Positions 62,967 through 64,000 of a stretch of DNA of 64,000 bases are shown in pieces (position 1 is the first letter of the stretch; each line of letters opens with the position of its first letter). The stretch comes from Peribacillus sp. Bi96 (GTDB taxonomy: Bacteria; Bacillota; Bacilli; Bacillales; DSM-1321). A program made the translations under genes and the position numbers. The stretch lies in NCBI RefSeq assembly GCF_918698115.1, contig NZ_CAKKLV010000017.1:1-64000 (forward strand), in the 5' to 3' direction. Below the pieces are notes generated by a model. That model was not told the origin of the DNA. It was given only the letters and a program-made list of their open reading frames with translations, and did not search any database.

Positions 62967-63809
62967 ATGAGGTACAGAATCACCTGTCTTTTCATATGCA
63001 TAGTTTGGATTTCAGGTTGCGGTCAAAGTGAAACAGCTTCAAATCAACCATCCGTTCAGCAGAAAAGCATAATAGAGCTGAGTGAAAAGGATACTATTCC
63101 TGCCAGCTTTTTCCCGGATCCTGTGCAAATCGTGTCGATTGGCGATTCCTTGACTCAAGGGGTCGGTGATAGTAAAGATAATGGCGGCTATCTGCCTTAT
63201 TTACAAAATAAGCTGGAAAAAGAACCATCCATTACTTCTGTAGAGATGATAAATCATGGCATACGTGGAAATAGGACCGACCAACTATTGAAAAGACTGG
63301 ATAAGGCTAGGATTAAAGAAGACATAAAACAAGCAGATTCGATTGTTGTCACTATCGGTGGAAATGATATCATGAAGGTCTTTAAACAGAATTTCTCCAA
63401 TTTGGAACTGAATCAGTTTGAATCGGCAAAGGTAGGGTATGAAAAAAGATTAAGGCAGATACTTGATAAGGTGCGCTCTGAAAATGACCATGCCCAAATA
63501 TACCTTGTGGGCGTATACAATCCATTTTCCAAATGGTTCGCAGATTTTTATGAACTTGATATGATCATGAATGAATGGAATGAAAGTGGGAAAGAGATTA
63601 TAGAAGAATATGATTCAGCCTATTTTATTGAAATAGCAGATATTTTCAAGAATTCCGAGGAAGATTTACTCTATGCAGAGGATTATTTTCATCCCAATGA
63701 CCGAGGATATGAATTAATCGCGACAAGAATCTATAATGACATGGATATAACCACAATTGGAGAGGACACGTTGGAGGCGAGTGCCAAAGGAGATGATGAC
63801 CAAGAATGA
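62967..63809 (+). CDS. ypmR: GDSL-family lipase/acylhydrolase lipoprotein (YpmR-like)
   Basis: 280 residues from ATG 62967 (AAGGTGAGGG upstream). Lipoprotein signal MRYRITCLFICIVWISGC. SGNH blocks: VSIGDSLTQGVG (Ser), HGIRGNRTDQLL, GGNDIMKVF (Asn), and the C-terminal Asp-His in AEDYFHPNDRGYE. Probable outer-surface esterase. Its stop overlaps the next ATG by four bases. Confidence 0.87.
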   Translation: MRYRITCLFICIVWISGCGQSETASNQPSVQQKSIIELSEKDTIPASFFPDPVQIVSIGDSLTQGVGDSKDNGGYLPYLQNKLEKEPSITSVEMINHGIRGNRTDQLLKRLDKARIKEDIKQADSIVVTIGGNDIMKVFKQNFSNLELNQFESAKVGYEKRLRQILDKVRSENDHAQIYLVGVYNPFSKWFADFYELDMIMNEWNESGKEIIEEYDSAYFIEIADIFKNSEEDLLYAEDYFHPNDRGYELIATRIYNDMDITTIGEDTLEASAKGDDDQE

Positions 63810-64000
63810 CAAATGTCAAATGGAAGGCTTTGTTTATTTCCCTATTAGCCCTAAACATCCTGGTCATCCTATTTGTTCTGATTTTAGTTAATCTACCGAC
63901 TAAAGATGATGAGCTGATACCAAAAGTAAGCCACGAAGAAGATATCCAATTTCAAATCCATACGAATCGGGAAGATTTGACAAGGTTAATCAACCAGTAT
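63806..64000 (+). CDS. ypmS: YpmS-like membrane-anchored protein (partial)
   Basis: First 65 codons only, cut by the window edge. MTNVKWKALFISLLALNILVILFVLILVN is a single N-terminal membrane helix, followed by a DDELIPKVSHEED segment. ATG overlaps the ypmR stop (ATGA). Matches the B. subtilis order ypmQ-ypmR-ypmS; function unknown. Confidence 0.82.
   Translation, partial: MTNVKWKALFISLLALNILVILFVLILVNLPTKDDELIPKVSHEEDIQFQIHTNREDLTRLINQY

Overview
The window looks like a Bacillaceae (Firmicutes) chromosome, probably a Peribacillus/Bacillus relative. The signs are strong AGGAGG-type ribosome binding sites, frequent TTG/GTG starts, intrinsic terminators after most operons, and a right half whose genes (bsaA, ypgQ, ypgR, ilvD, yphP, ypiP, ypjP, thyA, dfrA, ilvA, ypmQ, ypmR, ypmS) are the neighbours known from Bacillus subtilis. 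No rRNA, tRNA or CRISPR array was recognised.

Layout. (1) 1-1450 is mobile-element debris: the 3' end of a group II intron with its reverse transcriptase/maturase tail, then the long 5' non-coding end (candidate bridge RNA) and a broken transposase of an IS110-type element. (2) 1460-2239 is a VanY/LdcB-type lipoprotein carboxypeptidase. (3) 2400-32900 is a zinc-starvation island, AT-rich by eye. It carries 13 recognisable Zur operators (core TCGTAATnATTACGA and variants). Genes in order: an opine-type metallophore system (cntKLM synthesis, cntABCDF uptake, cntE export); znuA-znuC-znuB; a Fur/Zur-family regulator; a Cys-tailed flavoprotein and a FeoB-like GTPase/permease; ycgR-ycgQ; folE2 with a broken dcd; a COG0523 GTPase (zagA/yciC type) with a zinc-free L33; a zinc-free S14; a second flavoprotein; two more COG0523 GTPases; a broken second znuA; and a second ycgR-ycgQ. 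(4) 33-35.3 kb is a decayed junction with an Mrr-like nuclease and a frameshifted DGQHR-domain gene. (5) 35.48-64 kb is core chromosome: topB, mntR, metA, bsaA, two degV genes, an ABC-F ATPase, ilvD, a bacilliredoxin, a gamma-glutamyltransferase, terC, a Pro-Pro-endopeptidase-like secreted protease, thyA-dfrA, ilvA, tatA-tatC, and sco-ypmR-ypmS, the last cut by the window edge.

How the island should work (inference from families and operators). When zinc falls, Zur leaves its operators and the cell acts in four ways. It makes and exports a histidine-derived opine metallophore and takes back the metal complex through CntABCDF. It imports free zinc through ZnuABC and perhaps through the FeoB-like permease. 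It moves zinc to clients with COG0523 chaperones. It replaces zinc proteins with zinc-free or metal-flexible versions (FolE2, L33, S14, formerly a Zn-independent dCTP deaminase). The least explained parts are the Zur-family protein without the usual regulatory histidines, the FeoB-like transporter with an extra CxxC-x4-C cluster, and two flavoproteins.

All calls are from reading the sequence and from remembered family knowledge; no database search was possible.
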